A program made the position numbers and the translations under genes. A stretch of DNA of 64,000 bases from contig NZ_RQEP01000019.1 in NCBI RefSeq assembly GCF_004770055.1, positions 620,001-684,000 of the forward strand, read 5' to 3'. Source of the DNA: Leptospira semungkisensis. GTDB lineage: Bacteria > Spirochaetota > Leptospiria > Leptospirales > Leptospiraceae. This document shows, in pieces, positions 48,110-58,908 of the stretch (its first letter is position 1; the number at the start of each line of letters is the position of its first letter). A model generated the notes under the pieces. The model saw only the letters and a list, made by a program, of their open reading frames with translations. It was not told the origin of the DNA and ran no database searches.

Positions 48110-49372
48110 ATGTTCAAGTGGTTCCCTGGCATAGACCGAAGAATCCGTCTTCTATCTAAACGGATCTTTTTCAATCGATATCCCCAAGGATTTTTAGAGA
48201 CGAACTGGAGTGAAATCCGGCAATCCTTGGTAGCCCACTATTCCTTCTGTATCCTGATCAGTCTTTTCACTTGTTTTCTACCGGATTCACGCACATTCAA
48301 CGGGGATTCGCTTATACTTCTTCAATCCAGTAGAGTTACGTTAATCGTTCTTTCTCTGATATTTCTCTGGAGACATGCACGCAAAAAGGATTGGGTCCCT
48401 AAAAAATTAGAATTCTACAAAGTTTGGACTTCCTCTACTTTACTCGTCTCCTTCTTTCCATTCTTGTATTTGGACAGGGCTCATTACGATATCTATCTTC
48501 ATCAGGCCACCGCAATTCTTCTTAGTATGAACTTGCTCCTCTGGCTGACGACTACTACAGCTGTGGCAACTAACTTAGTATTCTGCCTGATGTTCTTTGG
48601 GATCTGCTATCTGGGGGAGTCCAAGGTAGAGTCCTTTAAGGAATTCCCTATTCTTCTCACCTATTTGTTTGTGGGAACCTTCGGGAATGTGGTCATGAAT
48701 TATTGGAGAACCATGGATTACCGGGATAAGAGAAAGCTTTCCGGTGCCATTCTCAGATTGAAGGCTAAGAATCTTCAGATCCGTATGATCTCCAATCTAG
48801 ACGATCTGACCGATCTCTACAATCGTAGATATCTGATCGAGCAATTCGATATCTTTAAGAAGAGAGCGAAACGTCATAAGTTCCAAATGGCGCTCGTGAT
48901 CTTGGATCTGGATCATTTAAAAGATATCAATGATAGATATGGCCATAGGGTCGGAGACGAGGCACTTCATACTCTTTCCGCCGTAATGAAATCCAGAGTT
49001 CGTTCCACTGATATTTGCGCTCGGATCGGAGGAGATGAATTCTGTGTTCTTTTGGATTCTGTGGATCCTAAGAGCTTAAAAACTCTTTGCGAATCACTTC
49101 GTATGGGAGTAGAGAATCATCCACTTTCCGTTCTGGATGCGAACGGAAAACAAGTGAGGATTACCGTTTCTATCGGTGCTACAATTCTATCCTATGATGA
49201 GGAATTTAGCTTCGACGATCTCTACCAAAGCATAGACTGCGGGCTTTACAAGTCCAAGGCAGCAGGTAGAAACAGAGTTACGATCGTAGAAGCTTCTAAA
49301 CAGAACTTTAAGAATGTTCCTTCGCCGGAGTCGTCGTCTTCTTGGCGGGAGGAAGTTCGTATATATAAGTAA
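48110..49372 (+). CDS. Membrane diguanylate cyclase (GGDEF)
   Basis: A 420-residue protein: five to six membrane helices (about 40-205), then a GGDEF domain starting L-D-D-L-T-D-L-Y-N-R-R-Y-L. The active loop A-R-I-G-G-D-E-F is intact and the inhibitory site R-S-T-D stands exactly five residues before it, so the enzyme should make c-di-GMP and be product-inhibited. The last ~65 bases of the gene overlap the 3' end of the convergent lipoprotein gene. Confidence 0.9.
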   Translation: MFKWFPGIDRRIRLLSKRIFFNRYPQGFLETNWSEIRQSLVAHYSFCILISLFTCFLPDSRTFNGDSLILLQSSRVTLIVLSLIFLWRHARKKDWVPKKLEFYKVWTSSTLLVSFFPFLYLDRAHYDIYLHQATAILLSMNLLLWLTTTTAVATNLVFCLMFFGICYLGESKVESFKEFPILLTYLFVGTFGNVVMNYWRTMDYRDKRKLSGAILRLKAKNLQIRMISNLDDLTDLYNRRYLIEQFDIFKKRAKRHKFQMALVILDLDHLKDINDRYGHRVGDEALHTLSAVMKSRVRSTDICARIGGDEFCVLLDSVDPKSLKTLCESLRMGVENHPLSVLDANGKQVRITVSIGATILSYDEEFSFDDLYQSIDCGLYKSKAAGRNRVTIVEASKQNFKNVPSPESSSSWREEVRIYK

Positions 49373-49718
49373 GCTCGCAGAATTCTCCGTCCCCGAAATA
49401 CTTCTGTTCTTTCTGCTCTAAGAAGAAGAGCCTATGCTTCTGCTCCGGCTCCAGTTCATCCAATCTCTGGGTGACCTGTAATTTCGCCGCTTCGCAGGAA
49501 GTCTTTTTCATCTTAAACAAATCCTGATCCTCTACCGAAGAAATGGATGCCTTTCCGATTGCGATGAACTGGTATTTATGCGGTCCGAGAGTCTTTACAC
49601 TCACTCCAGTTTCCATAAGCACTCTTTCGTGATGTGCCGGCAAACAATTCAAGGACAAGGAGATTAGAACGCTAAGCCCGATCCCCATTAGAATTTTATA
49701 ATTCTTAGAACTTCTCAT
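49308..49718 (-). CDS. Putative lipoprotein
   Basis: A 136-residue exported protein from the ATG at 49718, which has GAGG six bases upstream. The hydrophobic segment ends S-L-S-L-N-C, a spirochaetal lipobox. The mature part has two further cysteines and no domain I know; it ends in a T/P/A/K-rich tail. It lies directly downstream of mqnC on the same strand and its 3' end overlaps the convergent GGDEF gene by 65 bases. Confidence 0.65.
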   Translation of the reverse strand: MRSSKNYKILMGIGLSVLISLSLNCLPAHHERVLMETGVSVKTLGPHKYQFIAIGKASISSVEDQDLFKMKKTSCEAAKLQVTQRLDELEPEQKHRLFFLEQKEQKYFGDGEFCELTYIYELPPAKKTTTPAKEHS

Positions 49719-49749
49719 TCTAACCTCTTTTAAAACGGACTTTTCGGAA

Positions 49750-50850
49750 TTAAACTGCGGATAATTCCCTTCCCTCATATCTTTCATAATTGTACATAAG
49801 GTCTCTGCGCTTCGGAGTGAAGCCGCCCTCTTTCAGGAACTTGACCGCTTCTTTCTCCGTTTTCAATCCGAAGGAACGAAGAACATTCTCCTCGATCACA
49901 ACAGAAGAAATATCGTCAGCACCGCTCACAAGAGCAAGCTGCCCCACACCTTTTCCGAGAACCATCACAGAAGTTTCAATATGCTTAATATTATCTAAGA
50001 AGATTCTACAGATTCCCAGAACTTTCAGGTATTCCATGGTGGACACCGCACGCACTTTGAATCGTTTCGTCTGAGGTTGAAAAGTCCAAGGAATGAAAGA
50101 GAGAAATCCTCCCGTTCTATCCTGCAGATTTCGGACTACAGTAAGATGCTCGATAACTTCTTCCTGAGTTTCTTCGGAACCGAATACTATGTTCGCACTT
50201 CCGGGAAGTCCTGCCTCATGGCAAGTCTCCATGGCTCTTACCCATTCTTCCGTTGTCGCTTTCTTAGGAGAGATGATGTTTCTCATTCTATCGGTTAAGA
50301 TCTCAGCTCCTGCTCCGGGAACGGAATCCAACCCGACTGATTTCAAGATCTGTAATACTTCAAAGAGAGGTTTGCCTGTGATCTTTTCCAAATTGATGAT
50401 CTCAACAGGAGAGAAGGCACGGATATGCATGTCCGGATACTTTGCCTTTACGGAAGAGATCACATCCAAATAATAATCGAAAGGAAGATCCGGATAGACC
50501 CCGCCTTGCAAGAACATCTGATCGGCTCCTTCCGAAACCGCGTAGTCCATCTTTTCTAAGATCTCTTCTTTGCTAAGAACATAGCCCTTTCCATTCCCGA
50601 TCTCATCCATGAAAGAGCAAAAGCTGCATTCTACATTGCAATAGTTTGTATAGTTTACGACCCTAAACATCGTATAACTCGCGCTCGTAGCAGGAAGGAT
50701 CCTTTCTCTCAAGGCTCTGGCAGTTGCCATGATCTTGAGATGGTCCCCTTCCTTATATAATTCTAAGGCTTCCTGAGGAGAGATCCTTTCTCCGTCTAAG
50801 GCTTTTTCTAATATAGAATCTGTAGAGTGTTTCGGGAATATTTGGCTCAT
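49750..50850 (-). CDS. mqnC: Cyclic dehypoxanthinyl futalosine synthase MqnC
   Basis: A 366-residue radical SAM enzyme. The cluster lies in [12 protein letters not shown] (CX3CX2C), preceded by I-S-P-Q-E-A-L and followed by Q-G-G-V-Y-P-D-L-P, features of the MqnC/CofH group; C-terminal K-R-R-D-L-M-Y completes it. It cyclises dehypoxanthinyl futalosine in menaquinone synthesis. I choose the ATG at 50850; an in-frame TTG at 50883 is possible. No other mqn gene is in the window. Confidence 0.85.
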   Translation of the reverse strand: MSQIFPKHSTDSILEKALDGERISPQEALELYKEGDHLKIMATARALRERILPATSASYTMFRVVNYTNYCNVECSFCSFMDEIGNGKGYVLSKEEILEKMDYAVSEGADQMFLQGGVYPDLPFDYYLDVISSVKAKYPDMHIRAFSPVEIINLEKITGKPLFEVLQILKSVGLDSVPGAGAEILTDRMRNIISPKKATTEEWVRAMETCHEAGLPGSANIVFGSEETQEEVIEHLTVVRNLQDRTGGFLSFIPWTFQPQTKRFKVRAVSTMEYLKVLGICRIFLDNIKHIETSVMVLGKGVGQLALVSGADDISSVVIEENVLRSFGLKTEKEAVKFLKEGGFTPKRRDLMYNYERYEGRELSAV

Positions 50851-50937
50851 CTGAACTGGAATGTTTTCTTCCTTAGTCTTCAAGATTTTCTATTTCCGCA
50901 AAAATGCACCTCCTTTTTCGATTGGATTCTTATTTGT

Positions 50938-50952
50938 TGCGACAGAGTCGCA
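50938..50952. promoter_or_regulatory. Palindrome in the mqnC/Fe-S oxidoreductase gap
   Basis: TGCGAC-AGA-GTCGCA is a perfect 6-bp-arm dyad in the divergent gap. TTGCGA followed 16 bases later by TAGGAT could be a promoter for the plus-strand gene, with the dyad overlapping its -35 box. Confidence 0.35.
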
Positions 50953-51062
50953 GTTGGATAGGATGCATGCGACTGCAATCGCTTTTTTCCTGGACAGCGC
51001 GCTTCCCCGTCTTTAGGGTGCTATGAAAGACCATCCAAATACAAAGGGTAACCTGAAAAACT

Positions 51063-53144
<2,082 letters not shown>

Positions 53145-53170
53145 TTTTCTCACTGATCGATTGAGATCCA

Positions 53171-53205
53171 AAAAGCCTCGGAGTAAAATCCGGGGCTTTT
53201 TTATT
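53171..53205 (+). terminator. Rho-independent terminator
   Basis: AAAAGCCTCGGA and TCCGGGGCTTTT form a 12-bp stem (one G-T wobble) with loop GTAAAA, then T residues, 26 bases after the Fe-S oxidoreductase stop. The remaining AT-rich stretch to 53406 shows no gene. Confidence 0.9.
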
Positions 53206-53406
53206 ATTCGGAGAAGATTTTCAAAGCGCCAATTAGTTTGTTTTGATAACCATATAATTTAAGAAATCATAATATATTACGACAACCATTCAATCAGACT
53301 TTTGCTCACAATTTCTTGTGCTGATAAATTTTCTGATCCTAATTTTTATACAACTCATGATAGTTTATTTATTGTTCACGACTAAGTAATATAAATCGAT
53401 ATTGAT

Positions 53407-53688
53407 ATGAACAATAAATTATTAATGATCATCAAGCTATCCATTGTGGGGCTGATGTTTTCGGGCTGTGTTACGATGAATACGGAAGAACATTTTCGCC
53501 GCTTTGGACTGGAAAGAGCTTCCTTCGATATGGACTGTCCAAAAGACCAAATCCAAGTTCGAGTGTTGTCCGAATTGAACACTGGGAATGGACAAGTCGG
53601 TGTGACTGGTTGCAATAAGAAAGCAGCTTATGTTGCAGCGCAAGGTGCAGGTTGGGTAAATAATTCCGCAGTGCCGGTTAAACGTTAG
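53407..53688 (+). CDS. Small lipoprotein
   Basis: A 93-residue protein with a signal sequence ending F-S-G-C (lipid at C21). The mature part contains D-C-P-K-D-Q-I-Q-V and G-V-T-G-C-N-K-K-A-A-Y-V, a pair of cysteines in a short beta-like motif found in many leptospiral lipoproteins, possibly disulfide-bonded. Function unknown. It is transcribed alone, with a strong hairpin directly after it. Confidence 0.7.
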   Translation: MNNKLLMIIKLSIVGLMFSGCVTMNTEEHFRRFGLERASFDMDCPKDQIQVRVLSELNTGNGQVGVTGCNKKAAYVAAQGAGWVNNSAVPVKR

Positions 53689-53694
53689 GATATG

Positions 53695-53730
53695 AAGTAG
53701 TCTCTATTTCTAAAAAGTAGAGACTACTTT
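53695..53730 (+). terminator. Terminator after small lipoprotein
   Basis: A perfect 12-bp stem AAGTAGTCTCTA/TAGAGACTACTT with an 11-base loop, followed by a single T and then AAG. It starts seven bases after the stop codon and may serve both strands. The rest of the gap to 53873 has no gene. Confidence 0.75.
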
Positions 53731-53873
53731 AAGAATTCTATAAAGGCGGACTGCGCAGACAAAAAAATAGCGGAATGTTTCCATCCCGCCCTGAATCATC
53801 TGGTGCAAATACAGTATATCCGACGAAGGGATATATGTCATCCCAACTGGAAATTAATTATTTTCAAAAAAGT

Positions 53874-54488
53874 TCAGTTGGTCGGATTGGCAGCTTTTTC
53901 TTTGAATTTCTTGGTAAACTGTTCATAGAGCTTGTTTTCAGTATCTAACAATGTTTGCTGCCCGTTATTATAAGGAGAATGTCCTTTTAAGATACATTCC
54001 CACACAATGACTCCGGTCTCTATATTCACCCCTTTAAGGATAATTTCAGCCGCGAAATGTTGACGCAACCTTCTTCTTGCGACTCCGTAGTTCGTGACCT
54101 TTCCAAAGACTGCATAGTTTGCATTCAGCAATTTACCGATGTTCAGACCATCAGATTCAGTGATGCCGGTCTTACTCAAGGTGATCTCATTTAGTAATTT
54201 ATCTACCTTGCTTCTTTCTAAAACCGTAGCACCTGCCGCAAAAAGCGCTGCCTCAGCTTTCTCTCTATTTCTTTGAGAAACGATCTTTTGATTATTTTCC
54301 TGAACTTCCTTGAGGCTCAATCCTTCGGCAAACTCGAAAGGAAAGACTATGTATTTGGCATTGGTTGCCTTGCTAATCTCTGCATTCGCAGTAAGTTGAG
54401 CATCATAACGCGGGAGACTTTTGCAATTTCCGAAACCGAAAAGCAAAAGCACCCCGAACATAAGGGTGAATTGTACAAAACGTCGCAT
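53874..54488 (-). CDS. Lipoprotein, CsgG/LpoB-like
   Basis: A 204-residue protein with signal peptide ending G-F-G-N-C (lipobox). The mature region resembles the CsgG/LpoB/FlgO fold: Y-I-V-F-P-F-E-F, V-L-E-R-S-K-V-D-K-L-L-N-E, G-K-L-L-N-A-N-Y-A-V-F-G-K-V, and V-N-I-E-T-G-V-I-V-W-E. Such proteins are periplasmic outer-membrane lipoproteins in secretion or envelope assembly. Assignment by pattern only; the precise subfamily is not clear. Confidence 0.65.
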   Translation of the reverse strand: MRRFVQFTLMFGVLLLFGFGNCKSLPRYDAQLTANAEISKATNAKYIVFPFEFAEGLSLKEVQENNQKIVSQRNREKAEAALFAAGATVLERSKVDKLLNEITLSKTGITESDGLNIGKLLNANYAVFGKVTNYGVARRRLRQHFAAEIILKGVNIETGVIVWECILKGHSPYNNGQQTLLDTENKLYEQFTKKFKEKAANPTN

Positions 54489-54816
54489 TTGAATTACCTA
54501 TTCAGTTGATATTTATATAAAGGGTCGGAGGAGAAATATCTCTCTTGCGGTTTTTCTTCAAGTAAATTCGTGGAAGTTGTGGGAACTGTTATTGGTAGGT
54601 AGCCCCGCCCTTTCTCGCGACCCGTAGAGAGCGAGAAACCCGAAAGGGTTGCTGAGCAAAGCGAAGCAAAAACGCCATTGATGTGAAATGAAGGTAGCCC
54701 CACCCTTGATTGGGTGGGGGCCGGGAGCGAAGCGGTGGAAGCACTTGCTACCACGAAAATCTTTTCTCAACAAGCGATTTTTATCGCGAACTTATTTGTG
54801 GGAACTGTTTCGAACT
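54489..54816. repeat. Gene-free block with GC-rich repeats
   Basis: This 328-base gap has no credible gene. A 14-base direct repeat TTGTGGGAACTGTT (54577-54590 and 54796-54809) brackets a GC-rich core. Inside, GGTAGCCCCGCCCTT (54598-54612) recurs as GGTAGCCCCACCCTT (54693-54707). Stems are TTTCTCGC/GCGAGAAA (54611-54638) and CCCCACCC/GGGTGGGG (54698-54719). The 12-base GGGTGGGGGCCG at 54712-54723 and the reverse complement of the flanking word also occur near 10100-10221, which suggests a dispersed non-coding repeat. Confidence 0.6.
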
Positions 54817-56442
54817 TTAGAATTCAGGATTCAACTCAGAAAGATCTTGAGTTGGATAATCCAAGAGTCGGATTTCCGGATTCTTCTTCTGAAAATAACC
54901 CTTTTCCCATTCCGAATCGAATAGAAGAGCTGCCCTTCCAATACTGTCAGTCACTAAGTTGGAACTTAGAGGGATCTTTGGCAGATCTTCTTCTAATAGC
55001 CAGCAAGAGACTTGGTATGGTAGAACATTGATATTTGTAGGAGCTCCATACTCGTCCTGCAATCTTCTTCGAAAGACTTCGAATTGCAATTGCCCCATGG
55101 CGCCTATGACAGGAAGTCCTCCTCCCACAGTTTGAGAAGTGAATAAGTGAAGGATCCCTTCTTCTGCGAGCTGCTCTATTCCTTTTCTGAAACTCTTCAG
55201 CGCTCCTGTTTCTACACAGGAAAGAGTCGCGAATATTTCGGGAGCGAATACAGGTAATGGTTTTAGATCGGGAACCTTGCCGGTAGCGAGAACATCTCCG
55301 ATCGAATATGTTCCAGGATTCACGAGCCCGATAATATCTCCCGGATACGCCTCATCCACAGTGTTTCTGTCCTGTCCAAAGAAAGCGAAAGAAGAAGACA
55401 ACTTCACCTGCTTTCCAAGTCTTCCATGGTTTACGTTCAATCCTCTTTCAAATTTTCCGGAGCACACTCTTAGGAATGCAATCCTATCTCGGTGAGCCTT
55501 ATTCATGTTCGCTTGGACCTTGAACACGAATCCACTGAAAGGAGTCGTGATCGGATCTAAGCGATCTCCATTCTTCAATGGAAAGTACAGAGGAGGAGGA
55601 GCGATCTCTAAGAAATGATCTAAGAATAACTGTATCCCGAAATTGTTCACTGCGGATCCGAAGAATACTGGAGTGATCTTAGATTCTAAGAACGCTTCCA
55701 AGGAGAAGGAACCGATTCCGTCTTCGACGAGTTCTACTTCTTCTCTAAATTGTTTGAGCACCCAGTCTTCGAACATGGAGTCGAGGCTTGTATCTTCCAC
55801 TCCTGAACTTTGGAAGGCGGATTTCTGAGAACCGCCCGGAGTCTTGTCGTAGGTATAGATCTTCTTATCGACTCGGTTGTAGACTCCGCTGAAGTCCACT
55901 CCAGTACCGATTGGCCATACCATTGGGATCGCAGTGATCCCCAGGACCTTTTCGATTTCATCCAAGAGCGCAAATAGGACCTTGGTGGGTCTGTCCATCT
56001 TATTCACAAAGGTAACGATCGGGATCCCTCGGTCGCGACAAACCTTAAAGAGCTTAATTGTTTGAGGCTCTACTCCCTTTCCCGCGTCTAACACCATCAC
56101 TGCGGTATCCGCTGCGATGAGTGTGCGATACGTATCCTCCGAGAAATCCTCGTGGCCGGGAGTATCTAAAAGATTTAATACATGATTCTTATACTCGAAT
56201 TGGAGTGCCGCAGAAGTGATAGAGATCCCCTTCTCCTTCTCCATTTCCATCCAATCGGAAGTAGCGGCCTTTCTGTTTTTACGGGCCTTTACTGCTCCTG
56301 CGAGCTGGATAGCGCCTCCGTATAGAAGCAGCTTTTCAGTTAGAGTTGTCTTTCCCGCATCCGGGTGGGCTATGATAGCGAAGGTCCTACGACGCTTTGT
56401 CTCATCCTCTACGGTTTTCTGGCCTGTTGCGGTTTCCGACAC
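54817..56442 (-). CDS. prfC: Peptide chain release factor 3
   Basis: A 541-residue GTPase: A-H-P-D-A-G-K-T-T (G1), G-I-S-I-T-S-A (G2), D-T-P-G-H-E-D-F (G3), N-K-M-D (G4), followed by RF3-specific domains 2 and 3 and C-terminal V-G-G-G-L-P-V-I-G-A-M-G-Q-L-Q-F-E-V. RF3 recycles RF1/RF2 from ribosomes. I choose the GTG at 56442 because GAGAGGAG lies five bases upstream; the ORF extension to 56517 adds 25 unrelated residues. Length then fits the family (about 530). Confidence 0.93.
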   Translation of the reverse strand: MSETATGQKTVEDETKRRRTFAIIAHPDAGKTTLTEKLLLYGGAIQLAGAVKARKNRKAATSDWMEMEKEKGISITSAALQFEYKNHVLNLLDTPGHEDFSEDTYRTLIAADTAVMVLDAGKGVEPQTIKLFKVCRDRGIPIVTFVNKMDRPTKVLFALLDEIEKVLGITAIPMVWPIGTGVDFSGVYNRVDKKIYTYDKTPGGSQKSAFQSSGVEDTSLDSMFEDWVLKQFREEVELVEDGIGSFSLEAFLESKITPVFFGSAVNNFGIQLFLDHFLEIAPPPLYFPLKNGDRLDPITTPFSGFVFKVQANMNKAHRDRIAFLRVCSGKFERGLNVNHGRLGKQVKLSSSFAFFGQDRNTVDEAYPGDIIGLVNPGTYSIGDVLATGKVPDLKPLPVFAPEIFATLSCVETGALKSFRKGIEQLAEEGILHLFTSQTVGGGLPVIGAMGQLQFEVFRRRLQDEYGAPTNINVLPYQVSCWLLEEDLPKIPLSSNLVTDSIGRAALLFDSEWEKGYFQKKNPEIRLLDYPTQDLSELNPEF

Positions 56443-56580
56443 GGTGCTCCTCTCTCTTAGGAATACGTTTTTGGAACTTCGGCCCTTGTCAGCACGAAAA
56501 CCCCCTGGAATATTCACGGATTCGTATTCCTACAGTAAAAACTTCGTAACCGTCCGATTGTATATTTCGGCACTCTTGAT

Positions 56581-56592
56581 CCTGGATCCAGG
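56581..56592. other. 12-bp palindrome upstream of carbamoyltransferase
   Basis: CCTGGATCCAGG is a perfect palindrome in the 295-base gap between prfC and the carbamoyltransferase. A second one, TTTTCCCCGGAAAA, follows at about 56610-56623. Either could be an operator. Confidence 0.3.
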
Positions 56593-56629
56593 ACATGTTA
56601 CTACCGCTTTTTTCCCCGGAAAACACTTA

Positions 56630-56658
56630 GGGAGGGAGTTTGTTTCCCTCCCCTTTTT
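56630..56658 (+). terminator. Terminator-like hairpin in the carbamoyltransferase leader
   Basis: GGGAGGGA/TCCCTCCC, a perfect 8-bp stem with a 7-base loop, is followed by C and TTTTT. On the plus strand no gene ends upstream; it lies 80 bases before the carbamoyltransferase ATG, so it may be an attenuator in its leader. Confidence 0.55.
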
Positions 56659-56737
56659 CCTCTCTCCTTCTTCCCTTGGGTTTTCAGATTGTCGAAAGAG
56701 GACCGAATGATTTTCTAGACTGAACCGTACGACAGTC

Positions 56738-57670
56738 ATGGAAAGTCCTAAAATCAAACATCTTATCTCCTGGAACGATTGGTCCGACGCTGAGGTCCTG
56801 GACTTGCTGCAATTTGCAGCCTATGTCAAGAACCACAGAGCCAATTATCTAGGCCACATGACCGGTCGTACTCTGGCTATGCTCTTCCAAAAGACAAGCA
56901 CCCGTACTCGGGTATCCTTCGAGGTCGCTATGACCGAGATGGGAGGACATGCAATCTACTTGGATTGGATGTCTTCTAACTTCCAGCTTTCTGATATAGA
57001 TCTAGAGGCAGAATATCTTTCACGTAACGTATCCGTGATCATGGCAAGGATGAGAAAGCACGAGGACCTATTGCAACTCAAGTCAGGTTCTCAAGTCCCA
57101 GTCATCAACGGTTGCTGCAATAAATTCCATCCCTGCCAATCCCTTGCGGATATATTGACCATCGCCATGGACAATACCAAGCCTCTCAAAGAGGTGAAGG
57201 TGACCTATATAGGCGTCCATAATAATGTTGTGAACTCTCTCATCGGGATCACTTCTGCACTCGGGATCGAACTGACCCTTCTCACTCCAATTGCAGAGCA
57301 AGAGAATATAGATGCAGAAACAATGGAACGAGCTAAGAAGAAAGGAACCATCCATTGGGAAACGGATCTGATCCGTGCAGTCAAAAATGCGGACTATATT
57401 TATACAGATACTTGGGTGGACATGGAATTCTTCAACGATCCTGCATTTGCGGATAAGAAGAAGGAAAGAATGGAACTCATGATGCCATTCCAGATCAACG
57501 AGGCCTTACTCAAGGAGACCAAGGCAAAGGTGATGCACGATATGCCTATCCATTCAGGTTACGAGATCACAAGAGAAGTGGTGAGAAGTCCCAGGTCGAT
57601 CATCTTCCAACAGGCAGAGAACCGTTTGGATGCGCAGAAGGCAGTCATCCTACAGCTCCTCGAAGCCTAG
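56738..57670 (+). CDS. Ornithine/aspartate carbamoyltransferase family protein (atypical)
   Basis: A 310-residue transcarbamylase. The carbamoyl-phosphate motif S-T-R-T-R (54-58) and H-P-C-Q-S-L-A-D (131-138) are those of ornithine carbamoyltransferase. The amine-binding parts differ: the ornithine loop D-x-W-x-S-M-G reads D-T-W-V-D-M-E (224-230), and the catalytic H-C-L-P reads H-D-M-P (267-270). It may be the organism's ArgF with lineage-specific changes, or act on another amine such as an acylated ornithine or putrescine. The window's acetylglutamate synthase shows that arginine synthesis is present. Confidence 0.75.
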   Translation: MESPKIKHLISWNDWSDAEVLDLLQFAAYVKNHRANYLGHMTGRTLAMLFQKTSTRTRVSFEVAMTEMGGHAIYLDWMSSNFQLSDIDLEAEYLSRNVSVIMARMRKHEDLLQLKSGSQVPVINGCCNKFHPCQSLADILTIAMDNTKPLKEVKVTYIGVHNNVVNSLIGITSALGIELTLLTPIAEQENIDAETMERAKKKGTIHWETDLIRAVKNADYIYTDTWVDMEFFNDPAFADKKKERMELMMPFQINEALLKETKAKVMHDMPIHSGYEITREVVRSPRSIIFQQAENRLDAQKAVILQLLEA

Positions 57671-57769
57671 GACAAAGCCTCCAAAAATCCGTTGCCTGGA
57701 AGGCCTTCCCCGAAAACCCTGTTCTGAGACAGCCGAGCTTGGCTAAAAATCGGAAACACAGGTACTTGT

Positions 57770-58759
57770 ATGTCCAAATTACCCCATCCTAAGGATGCAT
57801 TATTCGAAGGAGAAAAACCCTTCCCCATTATTCCAGCCTGCGAACATTTTGCCGGATCGGAAAAGCTGATCACCAAAGCACTCGAATTCCAAAATAAGCT
57901 GGGCGGTCTATTCGACATCACCATGGACTGCGAAGACGGCGCTCAAACCGGAAAAGAGAAAGAACATGCGGAGATGATCGTTCGCATCCAAAACTCCGAG
58001 CTGAACAAGCACAATATGAGCGGTGTGAGAATTCATGACTACACCAACGCTTTCTGGAAACAAGACGTAGACATTATCGTTCCAGGTGCAGGAAACAAGA
58101 TCGCATACATCACCATTCCTAAGCCTACCAAAGCTTCTCAAGTAGAAGAAATGATCACCTATATCCAAGGTGCTGCTAAGAAAGCCGGAATCACTAGAGA
58201 GATCCCAATCCACGTTCTAATCGAGACTCACGGAGCACTCGCTGATGTGGACAAGATTGCTGCGCTTCCTTGGATGCAAGTTGTGGATTTCGGTCTGATG
58301 GACTTCATCTCAGGACACCACGGAGCAATTCCGGCTTCTTGTATGAAGAGCCCAGGACAATTCGACCACGAATTGTTAAGAAGAGCAAAAGCTAGCTGCG
58401 TAGCAGCTGCACTGGCTCACGGTGTGATCCCTGCTCACAACGTAACCCTCGACCTGAAAAACCAATACCAAACGTATAAAGATGCAAAGAGAGCTCATGA
58501 CGAGTTCGGATTCCTTCGTATGTGGTCTATCTATCCAACTCAGATCCAAGCGATCTTGGATGCGATGGCTCCTGATTATAGTGAAGTACAAACCTCTGCT
58601 GCTATCCTTGTAAAAGCACAAGACGCAGAATGGGGACCGATCCAACACGACGGAGATCTTCACGACAGAGCAACTTACCGTTACTTCTGGGAAGTTCTTC
58701 AAAAAGCAAAGCTTACCGGCATTGCAATTCCGGAAGAAGCTGCAAAAAGATTCTTCTAA
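57770..58759 (+). CDS. CitE-like HpcH/HpaI aldolase/lyase
   Basis: A 329-residue TIM-barrel protein of the citrate lyase beta/malyl-CoA lyase group. D-C-E-D-G-A (about 53-58), V-R-I-H-D (Arg substrate contact), the acidic I-E-T-H-G-A and D-F-G-L-M-D-F fit the Mg2+-dependent CoA-ester lyase site. It cleaves or forms a malyl-/citramalyl-type CoA thioester; the exact substrate is open. The gene stands alone with its own terminator. Confidence 0.8.
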   Translation: MSKLPHPKDALFEGEKPFPIIPACEHFAGSEKLITKALEFQNKLGGLFDITMDCEDGAQTGKEKEHAEMIVRIQNSELNKHNMSGVRIHDYTNAFWKQDVDIIVPGAGNKIAYITIPKPTKASQVEEMITYIQGAAKKAGITREIPIHVLIETHGALADVDKIAALPWMQVVDFGLMDFISGHHGAIPASCMKSPGQFDHELLRRAKASCVAAALAHGVIPAHNVTLDLKNQYQTYKDAKRAHDEFGFLRMWSIYPTQIQAILDAMAPDYSEVQTSAAILVKAQDAEWGPIQHDGDLHDRATYRYFWEVLQKAKLTGIAIPEEAAKRFF

Positions 58760-58782
58760 TCTTTTATCCAGGATCAAAAACG

Positions 58783-58812
58783 AAAAAGCCGCGAGTGTTT
58801 CGCGGCTTTTTT
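58783..58812 (+). terminator. Rho-independent terminator
   Basis: AAAAAGCCGCG/CGCGGCTTTTT, a perfect 11-bp stem with loop AGTGTTT and a T tail, lies 23 bases after the lyase stop. Confidence 0.92.
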
Positions 58813-58908
58813 ATTTTTAGAGAGAGCATTCGAAGTCTTTGTTAGAGTTCTTAGATCCCACTCTATCGATTCGTTCGTAACAGCTTATATATAGTCTTTA
58901 TCTACAGC

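Noticed and set aside
54577..54809. Insertion sequence with transposase
   Set aside because: No transposase frame or clear terminal inverted repeats; only a non-coding repeat can be supported.
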